In this document: piece after piece, positions 50,828 to 59,533 of the stretch | How the letters are laid out: the number at the start of each line of letters is the position of its first letter | Position numbering within the stretch: the stretch's first letter is position 1 | From: VAZQ01 sp036557665 | Lineage (GTDB): Bacteria; Pseudomonadota; Alphaproteobacteria; Rhizobiales; Xanthobacteraceae | Reading direction: 5' to 3' | Length of the DNA: 64,000 nucleotides | Assembly (NCBI GenBank): GCA_036557665.1 | Contig: DATBHG010000130.1 | Span: forward strand, 58,562 to 122,561 | Program-made: the position numbers and the translations under genes | The notes under the pieces: model-generated | What the model saw: only the letters and a program-made list of their open reading frames with translations | Told to the model about the DNA's origin: nothing | Database searches by the model: none

Positions 50828-52744
50828 ATGCTCGTGTTAGGGTATGCGGGTCATAGCAGACACGGCTGGAGGAATCGGGCGGCACTAAAACTCGCGTCCC
50901 GGCTGCGGCATGCTGCGCATCACACGACCATATTCGATGCTATTGCCTCATTTGGAGAGGACGTCGAGGACATTCCTGTAAATCTTTTTCCACTGGACGG
51001 GGTCGGTCACGACGGCGCCGCCGCGATCCTGCGTGACGGCAGCGTGCTTGCGGCAGCGGCCGAGGAGCGGTTCAACCGGTTCAAACATTCGACCGCACGA
51101 GGCGGCAATACGCTCGCGCCCCGCGAAGCGGCGCAATATTGCCTGGCCGAAGCCGGAGCATCAATCGGCGATGTCGAGCATGTCGCGTTCTACTGCGATT
51201 TTACGCCGGATGTGCTGAGGAAAAGAAACGAGGCCATCGAGTCAAAGCTGCCGCCGAAAGTGAAAACCAGGGTGCTCGATGCATATCGCGCAGTCTACGA
51301 GGGCACCGTTTCGAATGAACGCATCGCCGAGGAAATCGTCCAGGTGCTCGATGGCCGCCTGCGCAGTGGGGCTCTCCATTTTGTCCCGCATCACCTCGCC
51401 CATGCCGCGTCCGCTTTTTACTCCTCGGGCTTTGCGGAAAGCGGGGTGCTCACGATCGATGGTTTCGGCGAGCAATCGAGCTCCATCTTTGCGAGCGCCG
51501 GGCCGAGCGGAATTTCTCTCCTGGAAGAAACGATGCTGCCGGCTTCGCTCGGCGTCCTCTATATGATGGTGACCGCTTTTCTCGGTTTTCGGCCTCTGGA
51601 CGGTGAGTACAAAGTGATGGGGCTCGCGTCCTATGGCGAGCCAAAAACCTATGCCCGCCAATTCGAGGCGCTGCTCGAGCAACAGGCGGACGGGACCTGT
51701 CTGACAACCGCACTCGTGACCAACGACTTGCGCGAGACCTTCAACGATCTATTCGGCCCCGCGCGAAGGCCGGGCGGCCCCGTCAGTCGCCGTGACATGG
51801 ATATCGCCGCAGCCCTTCAGAAGGGCTTCGAGGAAGCCATGCTATGCCGTCTTTCCTATCTCAAGAACCGATATGGTGTCGAGCGCATTTGCCTTGCCGG
51901 CGGCGCGGCGCTCAACGTGGTCATGACGGGCAGGCTCGCCCGTTCCGGAATGTTCAAGGAGACCTATGTTTTTCCAGCTGCCGGTGATGACGGAGCAAGC
52001 GTCGGCGCGGCGCAGTATGTAACTCACCAGATCCTCGGAAAACCGCCTCTGTGCCGCAGACTGCACAGCATGAGCCTAGGACCGGCCTATGGCGAGCATC
52101 GGATCGCTCGTGCGCTGCAAAGCTTCGACATGAAAGTGGAGTTTCACCACGACCCGCGCATCGAGGAAACTGTGGCAGATGCATTGGTCGCGGGCAAGGT
52201 GGTCGGCTGGTTCCGCGGCCGGATGGAGCTCGGACCCCGCGCCCTGGGCAACCGCAGCATCGTAGCCGATCCGCGAACGGCGCAAATGCGCGACATTGTC
52301 AACCAGCGGGTCAAGCTGCGGGAGGAGTTCAGGCCGTTTGCTCCAGCCGCTCTCGCCGAGCAGGCCGAGGCCTATTTCGATATGCGCGGAATCGGACGCT
52401 CGGACTTCATGGAGTTTGTCGTACCGGCGACCGAGCTTGGCCGATCGGAGGTGCAGGCCGTAGTCCATTTTGACGGGTCGGCCCGTATCCAGACCGTGGA
52501 TCGCCGCGACAACGAGCCCTTCTGGAGGTTGATCAGCGCATTTGCCCAGCGCACCGGAGTGCCGGTGATCCTCAACACGTCCTTCAACGTGAGAGGCGAG
52601 CCGATCGTGTGCACGCCTGAGGATGCGATCCGCTGCTTTCTGTCTACTCAGATCGATCTGCTGGCGCTCGAGAGCTACATCGTGAGCAAGAAAGCGCCAG
52701 GCGTCCTCGAGGAGGATATGGCCGTTCCCGCTCTCGATGATTGA
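50828..52744 (+). CDS. NodU/TobZ-type O-carbamoyltransferase
   Basis: The protein (638 aa) has the two-domain architecture of the carbamoyltransferase family: a Kae1-like domain (residues about 30-400) with DGAAAILRDG, AAEERFNRFKHS, the metal/ATP-site HHLAHAASAFYSSGF, TIDGFGEQSS and CLAGGAALNVVMTGRL, then a YrdC-like/CarbB C-terminal domain with ELGPRALGNRSIVADPR and NTSFNVRGEPIVCTPEDA. Family members use carbamoyl phosphate and ATP to carbamoylate hydroxyl groups (nodulation factors, aminoglycosides). ATG 50828 is preceded by a G-rich stretch. It diverges from the FkbH operon. Confidence 0.9.
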   Translation: MLVLGYAGHSRHGWRNRAALKLASRLRHAAHHTTIFDAIASFGEDVEDIPVNLFPLDGVGHDGAAAILRDGSVLAAAAEERFNRFKHSTARGGNTLAPREAAQYCLAEAGASIGDVEHVAFYCDFTPDVLRKRNEAIESKLPPKVKTRVLDAYRAVYEGTVSNERIAEEIVQVLDGRLRSGALHFVPHHLAHAASAFYSSGFAESGVLTIDGFGEQSSSIFASAGPSGISLLEETMLPASLGVLYMMVTAFLGFRPLDGEYKVMGLASYGEPKTYARQFEALLEQQADGTCLTTALVTNDLRETFNDLFGPARRPGGPVSRRDMDIAAALQKGFEEAMLCRLSYLKNRYGVERICLAGGAALNVVMTGRLARSGMFKETYVFPAAGDDGASVGAAQYVTHQILGKPPLCRRLHSMSLGPAYGEHRIARALQSFDMKVEFHHDPRIEETVADALVAGKVVGWFRGRMELGPRALGNRSIVADPRTAQMRDIVNQRVKLREEFRPFAPAALAEQAEAYFDMRGIGRSDFMEFVVPATELGRSEVQAVVHFDGSARIQTVDRRDNEPFWRLISAFAQRTGVPVILNTSFNVRGEPIVCTPEDAIRCFLSTQIDLLALESYIVSKKAPGVLEEDMAVPALDD

Positions 52745-52772
52745 GCATTGCGCCCCCGCGCCCCCGCGCCGC

Positions 52773-55268
52773 TCACGCTGCTGCCGCGGCTCGGCCTCGC
52801 CAGCGCGCAATCAGGTCAGGCAATTGCGAGATCGGGCATGGGCGGCTGATGAGATAGCCTTGCACCTCGTTGCAGCCGGCACGCCGCACGATCTCCAGCT
52901 GCTCGGCCGTCTCGACTCCTTCGGCCGTGGTTGCCATGCCCAGCGCGGCGCCAAGCCCGGCGATCGCGCGAATGATCGGCTCAACGTTCTGCTCCCGATC
53001 CGCATCAGCAATGAACGAGCGATCGATCTTGATCTTGTCGAAAGGAAAACGGCGCAAGTAGCTCAGCGATGAATAGCCGGTCCCGAAATCGTCTATGCAA
53101 ATGCCCACGCCCAGAGCGCGCAGCTGGTGCAGGATTTCGAGAACGGACGGGTGGCTCTGGAGCAGCACAGCCTCCGTGACCTCGAGCTCCAGCCGCCGAG
53201 CGGAAAGGTGAGCGGATGCCAGTGCCTGCACGACCGAGCTCACCAGGCCGGGATTGCGGAATTGGATGGGCGATAGATTGACCGCAACTTTGATCGGGTC
53301 CGGCCATCGCGCCGCCTCGGTGCAGGCATTGCGGAGCACCCATTCGCCGAGTGGAACGATAAGCCCGGTTTCCTCGGCGATACGGATGAATTCCGCCGGC
53401 GCCAGAGGTCCGCGCTCGGGATGTGTCCAGCGAACGAGCGCTTCCATGCCCGCGAGCTCTCCGCCCCCGGCAGTGACAACCGGCTGATAGGCCAGGTCGA
53501 ACTCGCCCGACGTCAGCGCGCGGCGCATATCGATTTCGAGCGCGCGGCGCGCCTGCACTCGAGCTTCCATTTCGTGCTCGAAGCAGCGAAAGGTGTTCCG
53601 TCCGTCGGCCTTGGCGGCATAGAGCGCAAGATCGGCACATTGCATCAAATGATCGCTGTCAGTGCCGTCACTGGGAGCAACCGCAATTCCGACGCTGCAG
53701 GCGGCATTGATCTCCTGGCCCTCGATGACGACCGGCTCCTCCGTCTTGAGCAGAAGGCGAGCTGCGAGCGCCTCGGCCGCCGATCGGTTGCTCACGAACT
53801 GCAGGATTGCAAACTCGTCGCCTCCGATACGCGCGATGGTGTCGCATTCTCTGATCGCAGTGTTGAGCCGCTCGGCAACGCTGCAGAGAAGCTTGTCGCC
53901 GATGGGATGACCGAGGCTGTCGTTGATCAGCTTGAAATTGTCGAGGTCGATGCAGATGACAGCCATCAACTCCGCGTTCGCTTGGACTCGAGCGAGCCCC
54001 TGGGCCATCCTCTCCCGGAACACCAGCCGGTTGGGTAAACCGGTCAGCGAGTCGTGCCTGGCTATCCGGACAATGTTCTGCTCGGCCGTGCGTTGCTCGG
54101 TGATGTCCTCGTAAGTGCCGACCCAGCCTCCATTGGTCATCGGCTGATGGCGTACCGCGATGATCCTGCCGTCGGAAAGCTGCCGGTACAGAACGGGCTC
54201 TTTTCTTTCTATAAGTCGTCGCTTGAAGTCCACAAACATCTCCTCGGCGCTGATTCCGGGAGAATGGATTCCGCGGGCAATGCTGGCGCGCATCAGATCG
54301 ATCAGCGCAGTGCCGGGCTTGGCATGGTCCACGCTCAGACCGTACATGTCGAGATAGCGCCTGTTTACGACTATGACCCGCAGATCCCGATCGAATGCGC
54401 ACAGTCCATGCGCCATATGCTCGAGGGTCGCGTCCAGGAGCAGATTACGCTCGTGCAACGCTTCCTCGTGACGCTTTTCGACCGTGACCTCCCTGTGCTC
54501 CGCAATCCAGCTGCCGTCAGCCAGCGGTCGCACGATCTTCTCGATCACCCGACCATTGCTCAGCTGGACCTGATACTTTGCCATCTCCCGATTTTGGAGC
54601 GCGTTGACGCACCGTTCATACAGCTCCTCCGCACTCAGACCCGAAAAGTGGTCGAGCGTTGCGGCGTGCGAGAGAATATTCCGATATTCGATGCCTGCCT
54701 GTATTTTGTTCCGGTCAAATCCATAGATGCTCAGGTATTGTTCATTGCAGAAGATCAATCGCTCGTTTGCGTCGAACAGGCAAAGGCCGTGCGAGGTATT
54801 CTGAAACACCTCGTCGAGGCGCTCCATCGTAGTCCGCAGCCGGTCCTCGCCGTGCCGATGGGAAGCGGCATTCTCGCTGACCGAAAGCCATCCGCCTCCG
54901 TTGATGGGCTGGAACCGGGCAACTACGACAGTCCCGTCCGACAATCGATGGTGCCGGACAAACGGTCTTCGGCGAGCAAGATGTGATCGATACCTTTTCC
55001 AGATGTACTCGCGTGTCTTGTCGCAGCTATCCGCTCGTTCGGCAATTTGATCCAGAATCTCCCGCACCGGCATGCCTACTCGCACGCGCTTCGGCGGGAT
55101 CTTATAGACTTCCGCATAACGCCGGTTGAAAAGGGCAATGCGGTATTCGGCGTCGAGCATGCAAAGCCCTTGCGTCAGCGAGCCCAAAGCGATGGCATGC
55201 AATGCGAGCAAAGTGCGCAGCTGATCAGTGCCGTCGCATCCGATCGGCGATTGACGGATGGCCTTCAT
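52773..55268 (-). CDS. PAS-PAS-PAS-GGDEF-EAL bifunctional cyclic-di-GMP protein
   Basis: The protein (831 aa) carries three PAS domains (residues about 20-140, 145-265 and 275-395), a diguanylate cyclase domain with the intact active site GGDEF (482-486), a product-inhibition site RECD (473-476) five residues upstream, and an EAL phosphodiesterase domain with EAL (609-611), EVTEA (696-700) and DDFGTGYSS (726-734). Both activities look intact, so it may switch between synthesis and hydrolysis depending on PAS inputs. No transmembrane segment was seen, so it is likely cytosolic. It is convergent with the carbamoyltransferase gene. Confidence 0.92.
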   Translation of the reverse strand: MKAIRQSPIGCDGTDQLRTLLALHAIALGSLTQGLCMLDAEYRIALFNRRYAEVYKIPPKRVRVGMPVREILDQIAERADSCDKTREYIWKRYRSHLARRRPFVRHHRLSDGTVVVARFQPINGGGWLSVSENAASHRHGEDRLRTTMERLDEVFQNTSHGLCLFDANERLIFCNEQYLSIYGFDRNKIQAGIEYRNILSHAATLDHFSGLSAEELYERCVNALQNREMAKYQVQLSNGRVIEKIVRPLADGSWIAEHREVTVEKRHEEALHERNLLLDATLEHMAHGLCAFDRDLRVIVVNRRYLDMYGLSVDHAKPGTALIDLMRASIARGIHSPGISAEEMFVDFKRRLIERKEPVLYRQLSDGRIIAVRHQPMTNGGWVGTYEDITEQRTAEQNIVRIARHDSLTGLPNRLVFRERMAQGLARVQANAELMAVICIDLDNFKLINDSLGHPIGDKLLCSVAERLNTAIRECDTIARIGGDEFAILQFVSNRSAAEALAARLLLKTEEPVVIEGQEINAACSVGIAVAPSDGTDSDHLMQCADLALYAAKADGRNTFRCFEHEMEARVQARRALEIDMRRALTSGEFDLAYQPVVTAGGGELAGMEALVRWTHPERGPLAPAEFIRIAEETGLIVPLGEWVLRNACTEAARWPDPIKVAVNLSPIQFRNPGLVSSVVQALASAHLSARRLELEVTEAVLLQSHPSVLEILHQLRALGVGICIDDFGTGYSSLSYLRRFPFDKIKIDRSFIADADREQNVEPIIRAIAGLGAALGMATTAEGVETAEQLEIVRRAGCNEVQGYLISRPCPISQLPDLIARWRGRAAAAA

Positions 55269-55361
55269 GGCCGGGTCTCCGAGAGAGCTCCTGCAAAATC
55301 CCTATCAGAATAGCGCAAAGCGCAGAATCGCCAGTTAATGCAAGTGGTTTACGCATCCTTA

Positions 55362-55838
55362 TTGACGAGTCTCAGTCGACGGTGAATGCCGGAAGCGGCA
55401 TGAAATTACACCCGCCGGAGCGGCCGGTCCTCCGGCGATGAAGGGTGCGCCCCGCCAGCAGGATGGTGCCGACCGAGGGCGGAACACCAAATAATAAGCG
55501 AATCCAAGCTGCATCGGATCGAGCAAGAGGGGGTGGCCGCACCAGGACGAGATTGAGAGTACGTCGAGGATGGCTTATTGCTTCGTATCTTTCCGGCAGC
55601 ATCCAAGCTCTGGTCAAAGAGCATCGCAATCGCATTCGATATCAGGGCCGGCGAGAGCCAGAACGACGACGGGATCGCCCATTGATGGAACCCACGTCCT
55701 CATTCCGGATCCGGGCGTTGGGCTACAACTGAGAGATACGTCGGTTGCACGCGCGATGGTATCGCCCAAGCCTTGGCGTCCGCTGTCCACTGGTTGCGAC
55801 CGACCTAGGTGCGCCGCAGCGAATGAAGCGAAGTGCCA
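55362..55838. repeat. Direct repeat A (about 477 bp) downstream of the paired binding-protein genes
   Basis: From TTGACGAG to AAGTGCCA this segment is near-identical, in the same orientation, to 58082-58562. The differences are scattered single substitutions and a few small indels. It holds no intact gene. Inside is a dead fragment related to the MFS gene at 44710-45924. The two copies bracket the two overlapping binding-protein genes. Confidence 0.8.
55434..55555 (-). pseudogene. MFS transporter fragment in repeat A
   Basis: Reading on the minus strand, the segment matches the stretch of the intact MFS gene at about 45063-45182 (PLSLDPMQLGFVYLVFLPSVGTTLLAGR) at the DNA level, including ACCGAGGGC and CCGCACCAGGACGA blocks, but with frameshifts and an extra TAA triplet. 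No start, stop or remaining domains are present. Confidence 0.7.
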
Positions 55839-55872
55839 TAACCGGCTATGAGCAATCGCAGCAAATCTGCCC

Positions 55873-56856
55873 TTATTCGATCACCTCGTCGGCGCGCAGC
55901 GGAAACGCCGGCGGAATGCTCAACCCCAGGGCTTTGGCCGTCTTCATATTGATCACGAGTTCGAACTTGGTCGGTGCCTGAATAGGAAGGTCGCCCGGCT
56001 TTTCGCCCCGTAGGATACGATCGACGTAGGTTGCCGGCCCTCGCCATTGTTCGATCAGATCGAAGCCGTAAGAGATCAGGCCGCCCTCGGCCGCGAAATA
56101 ACGAAACGGATAGATTGCCGGCAGGCGGTGCCGCGCCGCCAATATGATGATCGATCCACGGTTCGCGTGCGTGTATCGATTCGGCGTGACGACGAGGCCA
56201 CCATCGCTTTGGCTGGCAAAGGCAGCGACCGAGCGCTCGATTCCCGCTGCGTCAAGGACGTCGATGGCCGTCACGCTGACGCCAAGCGACGGCGCGACTG
56301 CCTCTGCCGCGCGCAGCAACGCGACGGTTGGACGGGAATCCGAACTGAACAGCACAGCCGCACGGCCCAGGTTGGGCACCGCTTCCTTGAGCACTCCGAG
56401 CCACTTGCCGGCCATCGTCGGCTCGAAGGCTTGGAAACCCGTGATGTTGCCGCCCGGCCGCGCGAGACTGGCTACCAATCCGCTCTCGACTGGGTCGCCG
56501 ACCTGAATGAACACGATAGGGATCGTGCTGGTCAGCTGGCGGAGCTGGCCCAAGGCTGGACTGGTCGCGACCACAATCGCATCTGGCGCCGAACGGACCA
56601 ATTCTGCTGCCGCGGCCTTCGCGCGTTCAGTATCACCGGCGCCCCAACGATATTCGATGCGGACGTTGCGGCCATCGCTCCAGCCCAGCCTCTGGAGCGT
56701 GTCGATGAAAGCCGCGACGCTTGCCTGGCCTTCACGATCTGTTTGCGCGTATGTCGGGATCAACACGCCTATCCGCCGGGGCTGCTGCGCGCGCGCCGCG
56801 AGCGGCCACGCAGCCGCGCCGCCAAGGAGAGTGATGACCTGACGCCGGTTGCTCAT
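55873..56856 (-). CDS. ABC transporter substrate-binding protein (DUF534-like), second of an overlapping pair
   Basis: This 327-aa exported protein begins MSNRRQVITLLGGAAAWPLAARAQQ, a Tat-like signal. Binding-fold segments are DAIVVATSPALGQLRQL, IPIVFIQVGDPVESGLV, ASLARPGGNITGF and FELVINMKTAKALGLSIP, with the regular RADEVIE terminus. It overlaps the start of the gene upstream (56853-57830) by 4 bp (ATGA), so the two are translated together. The ligand is unknown and no permease or ATPase is adjacent. Confidence 0.87.
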   Translation of the reverse strand: MSNRRQVITLLGGAAAWPLAARAQQPRRIGVLIPTYAQTDREGQASVAAFIDTLQRLGWSDGRNVRIEYRWGAGDTERAKAAAAELVRSAPDAIVVATSPALGQLRQLTSTIPIVFIQVGDPVESGLVASLARPGGNITGFQAFEPTMAGKWLGVLKEAVPNLGRAAVLFSSDSRPTVALLRAAEAVAPSLGVSVTAIDVLDAAGIERSVAAFASQSDGGLVVTPNRYTHANRGSIIILAARHRLPAIYPFRYFAAEGGLISYGFDLIEQWRGPATYVDRILRGEKPGDLPIQAPTKFELVINMKTAKALGLSIPPAFPLRADEVIE

Positions 56857-57830
56857 TCGATCACCACGTCGGCAATAGCGAGCACGGCCGGCGGGATGGC
56901 GATCCCGAGTGCGTTTGCAGTCTTGAGGTTGATCGCAAACTCAAATTTGGTGGACCGTATGACCGGCAGGTCGGCGGGCTTCTCGCCCTTGAGAATCCGC
57001 CCGGCGTAGACGCCGACTTGGCGATAGGCATCCACAATGCTTGGCCCGTAGCTTATCAGGCCACCGGCCGCGACATCCTCGCGATCAGCATAGATCGCCG
57101 GCAGCGAGTGGCGCGCCGCCAGCGCGACCAGCCGTTCCCGATTGGAGAACATGAATGCGCCGGTACCTACGATTAGCGCGCCGGCCACTCGTTGCACGAA
57201 CGTTGTAAAGGCTGTCTCGATATCGCGGTCGCTGCTGGCCTGCAGAATAATGAGTTGCTGTCCGATCGCCTGCGCCGCGGCCTGTACGTCTCTTTGCTCC
57301 GCCTCGGTATCAGGGCTGCCCGGATTTACGAGAATTGCGAATAATGTCGCCTTGGGCACGATCTGCCGCAAAAGATCCAGTCGCTTCGCGCCCAAAACGC
57401 TGGTGAAAAAGACTACACCTGTAACGTTACCACCCGGCCGGTTGAGGCTGGCGACGAGACTGTCCCTGACCGGGTCATTCCCGGTCGCGAAGATTATCGG
57501 AATCGTTGTAGTTGCTGCCTTGGCTGCGAGTGCCGCGTTGTTGTTGCAGACGAGCACGGCCACCGGCCGGCGGATCAGATCGGCCACTAGCGCAGGCAAT
57601 CGATCCAGTTGACCTTCAGCGGAGCGGAGGTCAATCGCGACGTTTTGGCCTTCTATATAACCGATTTCCTGCAGGCCGTGGCGGAATGCTGTCACGAGAG
57701 CCGCGGCATCGAGAAGGGACACGCTTCGCAGGAAGCCAACGACCGGCATGGACGGCCGCTGCGCGCGCGCTGGGAGTGGCCACATCGCAGCCGCGCTGCC
57801 GAGAAGCGTGATGAACTGGCGCCGTCGCAT
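56853..57830 (-). CDS. ABC transporter substrate-binding protein (DUF534-like), first of an overlapping pair
   Basis: This 325-aa protein begins MRRRQFITLLGSAAAMWPLPARAQR, with an RRxFI Tat-like motif. It has the family blocks AVLVCNNNAALAAKAATT, IPIIFATGNDPVRDSLV, ASLNRPGGNVTGV and FEFAINLKTANALGIAIPP, and ends IADVVIE. It is only distantly related to the gene it overlaps, so the pair is not a recent tandem duplication. The two genes lie between direct repeats A and B. The ligand is unknown. Confidence 0.87.
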   Translation of the reverse strand: MRRRQFITLLGSAAAMWPLPARAQRPSMPVVGFLRSVSLLDAAALVTAFRHGLQEIGYIEGQNVAIDLRSAEGQLDRLPALVADLIRRPVAVLVCNNNAALAAKAATTTIPIIFATGNDPVRDSLVASLNRPGGNVTGVVFFTSVLGAKRLDLLRQIVPKATLFAILVNPGSPDTEAEQRDVQAAAQAIGQQLIILQASSDRDIETAFTTFVQRVAGALIVGTGAFMFSNRERLVALAARHSLPAIYADREDVAAGGLISYGPSIVDAYRQVGVYAGRILKGEKPADLPVIRSTKFEFAINLKTANALGIAIPPAVLAIADVVIE

Positions 57831-58081
57831 GTGTTGCCCTCGGACGAGGTCAACAATCTAGCAAATCAATGGGGCGATGAAGGGCGCTGTGCATCGCAGC
57901 GAAATCGACCAGCTTATGTCGGTTCAGGGTCATAAGGAGCGGCCCCGACCGGCCCCGAGCCCGAGCCTATGTCCGCACCGTCCCGGAAAGCTACTGTAAA
58001 TTCCGCCGGTTAGGCAATCCGGCAATCCGGCACACCATGGTCCGCCTCCACAACCAAAAGGGGGGACCAACATGCAAGACT

Positions 58082-58562
58082 TTGACGAGCCTCAGTCGAC
58101 GGCGAATGCCGGAGGCGGCTTGAAATTACACCCGCCGGAGCGGCCGGTCCTCCGGCGATGAAGGGTGCGCCCCGCCAGCAGGGTGGTGGTGCCGACCGAG
58201 GGCGGGAACACCAAATAATAAACGAATCCAAGCTGCATCGGATCGAGCAAGAGGGGGTGGCCGCACCAGGACGAAATTGAGAGTACGTCGAGGATGGCTT
58301 ATTGCTTCGTATCTTTCCGGCAGCATCCAAGCTCTGGTCAAAGAGCATCGCAATCGCAGTCGATATCAGGGCCGGCGAGAGCCAGAACGACGACGGGATC
58401 GCCCATTGATAGAACCCACGTCCTCATTCCGGATCTGGGCGTCGGGCTACACCTGAAAGATACGTCGGTTGCACGCGCGATGGTACCGCCCAATCCTTGG
58501 CGTACGCTGTCCACTGATTGCGAGCGACCTAGGTGCGCCGCAGCCAATGAAGCGAAGTGCCA
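58082..58562. repeat. Direct repeat B (about 481 bp) upstream of the paired binding-protein genes
   Basis: The second copy of the sequence at 55362-55838 lies in the same orientation. It contains the same MFS-derived fragment and the same GTGCGCCGCAGC...AAGTGCCA end. The two copies are about 2.7 kb apart. No transposase, terminal inverted repeat or target duplication was seen at the edges. Confidence 0.8.
58154..58280 (-). pseudogene. MFS transporter fragment in repeat B
   Basis: Same dead MFS piece as at 55434-55555 with small indels (for example an added GGT in the CAGCAGGGTGG region). It retains higher local identity to the intact MFS gene in the ACGAAATTGA block. No coding potential remains. 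Confidence 0.7.
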
Positions 58563-58671
58563 ATAAGCGACATCGACGCAAATCGTAAGGCTGCGATGAG
58601 ATCGATCCAAACACTCGTCGAAAAGCTGAAACCTCGGCCTGCGGCTTTTGCGCGAGATGACGCCACGTCAG

Positions 58672-59439
58672 TTAAGCTGTCAGCCGTCGTGGGTCGCACA
58701 ATCGACAGGTTAGCACGCCCTCGTTGTTGATCTCGATCTGGAAGGTTTCGGACAAGCCCGCCCTTCCAGACGACGTTAGCTGGAGTGCGCGGCTGTCCGA
58801 CACGCATTTGAGCCATCCGAGCTCCAATAGACGGTCCAGAATCCGAGCTCCGACGAGTCCCTTGAGGTGATAACGGCGCTCGCTCCAGTCGAGACAAGGC
58901 TGGCAGAAAATTCGCCGAGTCCGCGGCCTCAGATCAGCGCCGAACGCGGAAAGAAAACCCCCGCCCGAAGACGTGACCTCACCGCCTTCATCGGTGAGCG
59001 CGATGTGGCCCATGGCCACAAGTGCATCGGTAACAGCGACCCCTACCTGGCCAGCCAGGTGATCGTAGCAACTTCGGGCAAAACGGAGTGCCTCGTCGCT
59101 TACTGACCGCGGATGACGGCGGGGTGGCACCTCTATGGCGGCGACGACCTTCATGCTCTCCAGCATTGTCGCCACCAGCGGGGACGCGATCCGATAATAG
59201 CTGAAGCGGCGCTCGCGAGTGACGGTCAAAAGCCGCGCGGCTACCAGCTTGCCCAGATGACTGCTCGCAGTCGCACGAGAGATATTAGCCCAATACGCGA
59301 GCTCGGTGGCCGTCAGCGACTGGCCACCCATAAGGGCGTTTAGCATCGTCGCTCGCGCAGTGTCACCCACGAGAGCGGCCACCTCCACCAGATTTGCCGC
59401 CGCGACCATCTCTAACCCTATCGCTGATACCGAATGCAT
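58672..59439 (-). CDS. ArsR family transcriptional regulator (255 aa)
   Basis: The N-terminal winged helix-turn-helix of ArsR type is clear: VAALVGDTARATMLNALMGG, then TATELAYWANISRATASSHLGKLVAARLL (recognition helix), then ERRFSYYRI (wing). The rest (residues about 100-255) is a longer effector region with CRLC near the end and CQPCLDW, which could bind a metal or thiol ligand. ATG 59439 is chosen; ATG at MVAAAN is possible. It diverges from the quinone oxidoreductase across 94 bp that include a 7-bp inverted repeat, so it probably controls that gene. Confidence 0.82.
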   Translation of the reverse strand: MHSVSAIGLEMVAAANLVEVAALVGDTARATMLNALMGGQSLTATELAYWANISRATASSHLGKLVAARLLTVTRERRFSYYRIASPLVATMLESMKVVAAIEVPPRRHPRSVSDEALRFARSCYDHLAGQVGVAVTDALVAMGHIALTDEGGEVTSSGGGFLSAFGADLRPRTRRIFCQPCLDWSERRYHLKGLVGARILDRLLELGWLKCVSDSRALQLTSSGRAGLSETFQIEINNEGVLTCRLCDPRRLTA

Positions 59440-59533
59440 ATCAATCGAAAACAGTTTGACATGGGTCGAACTGTTCGCGCGAGACAATCGCGACCCTCGC
59501 AGCCAGTATCCGTTGCAACAGGAGAAACGCATC
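59440..59533. promoter_or_regulatory. Divergent promoter with candidate ArsR operator
   Basis: AACAGTT (59450-59456) and AACTGTT (59469-59475) are perfect inverted repeats separated by 12 bp, the size expected for a dimeric regulator site. TTGACA (59456-59461) overlaps the left arm and could be a -35 box for the oxidoreductase gene; the -10 box is not clear. Confidence 0.5.

Noticed and set aside
50736..52744. Nodulation locus because of the NodU-like gene
   Set aside because: No nodABC, nodIJ or nod-box motif is nearby; the carbamoyltransferase family is far wider than NodU.
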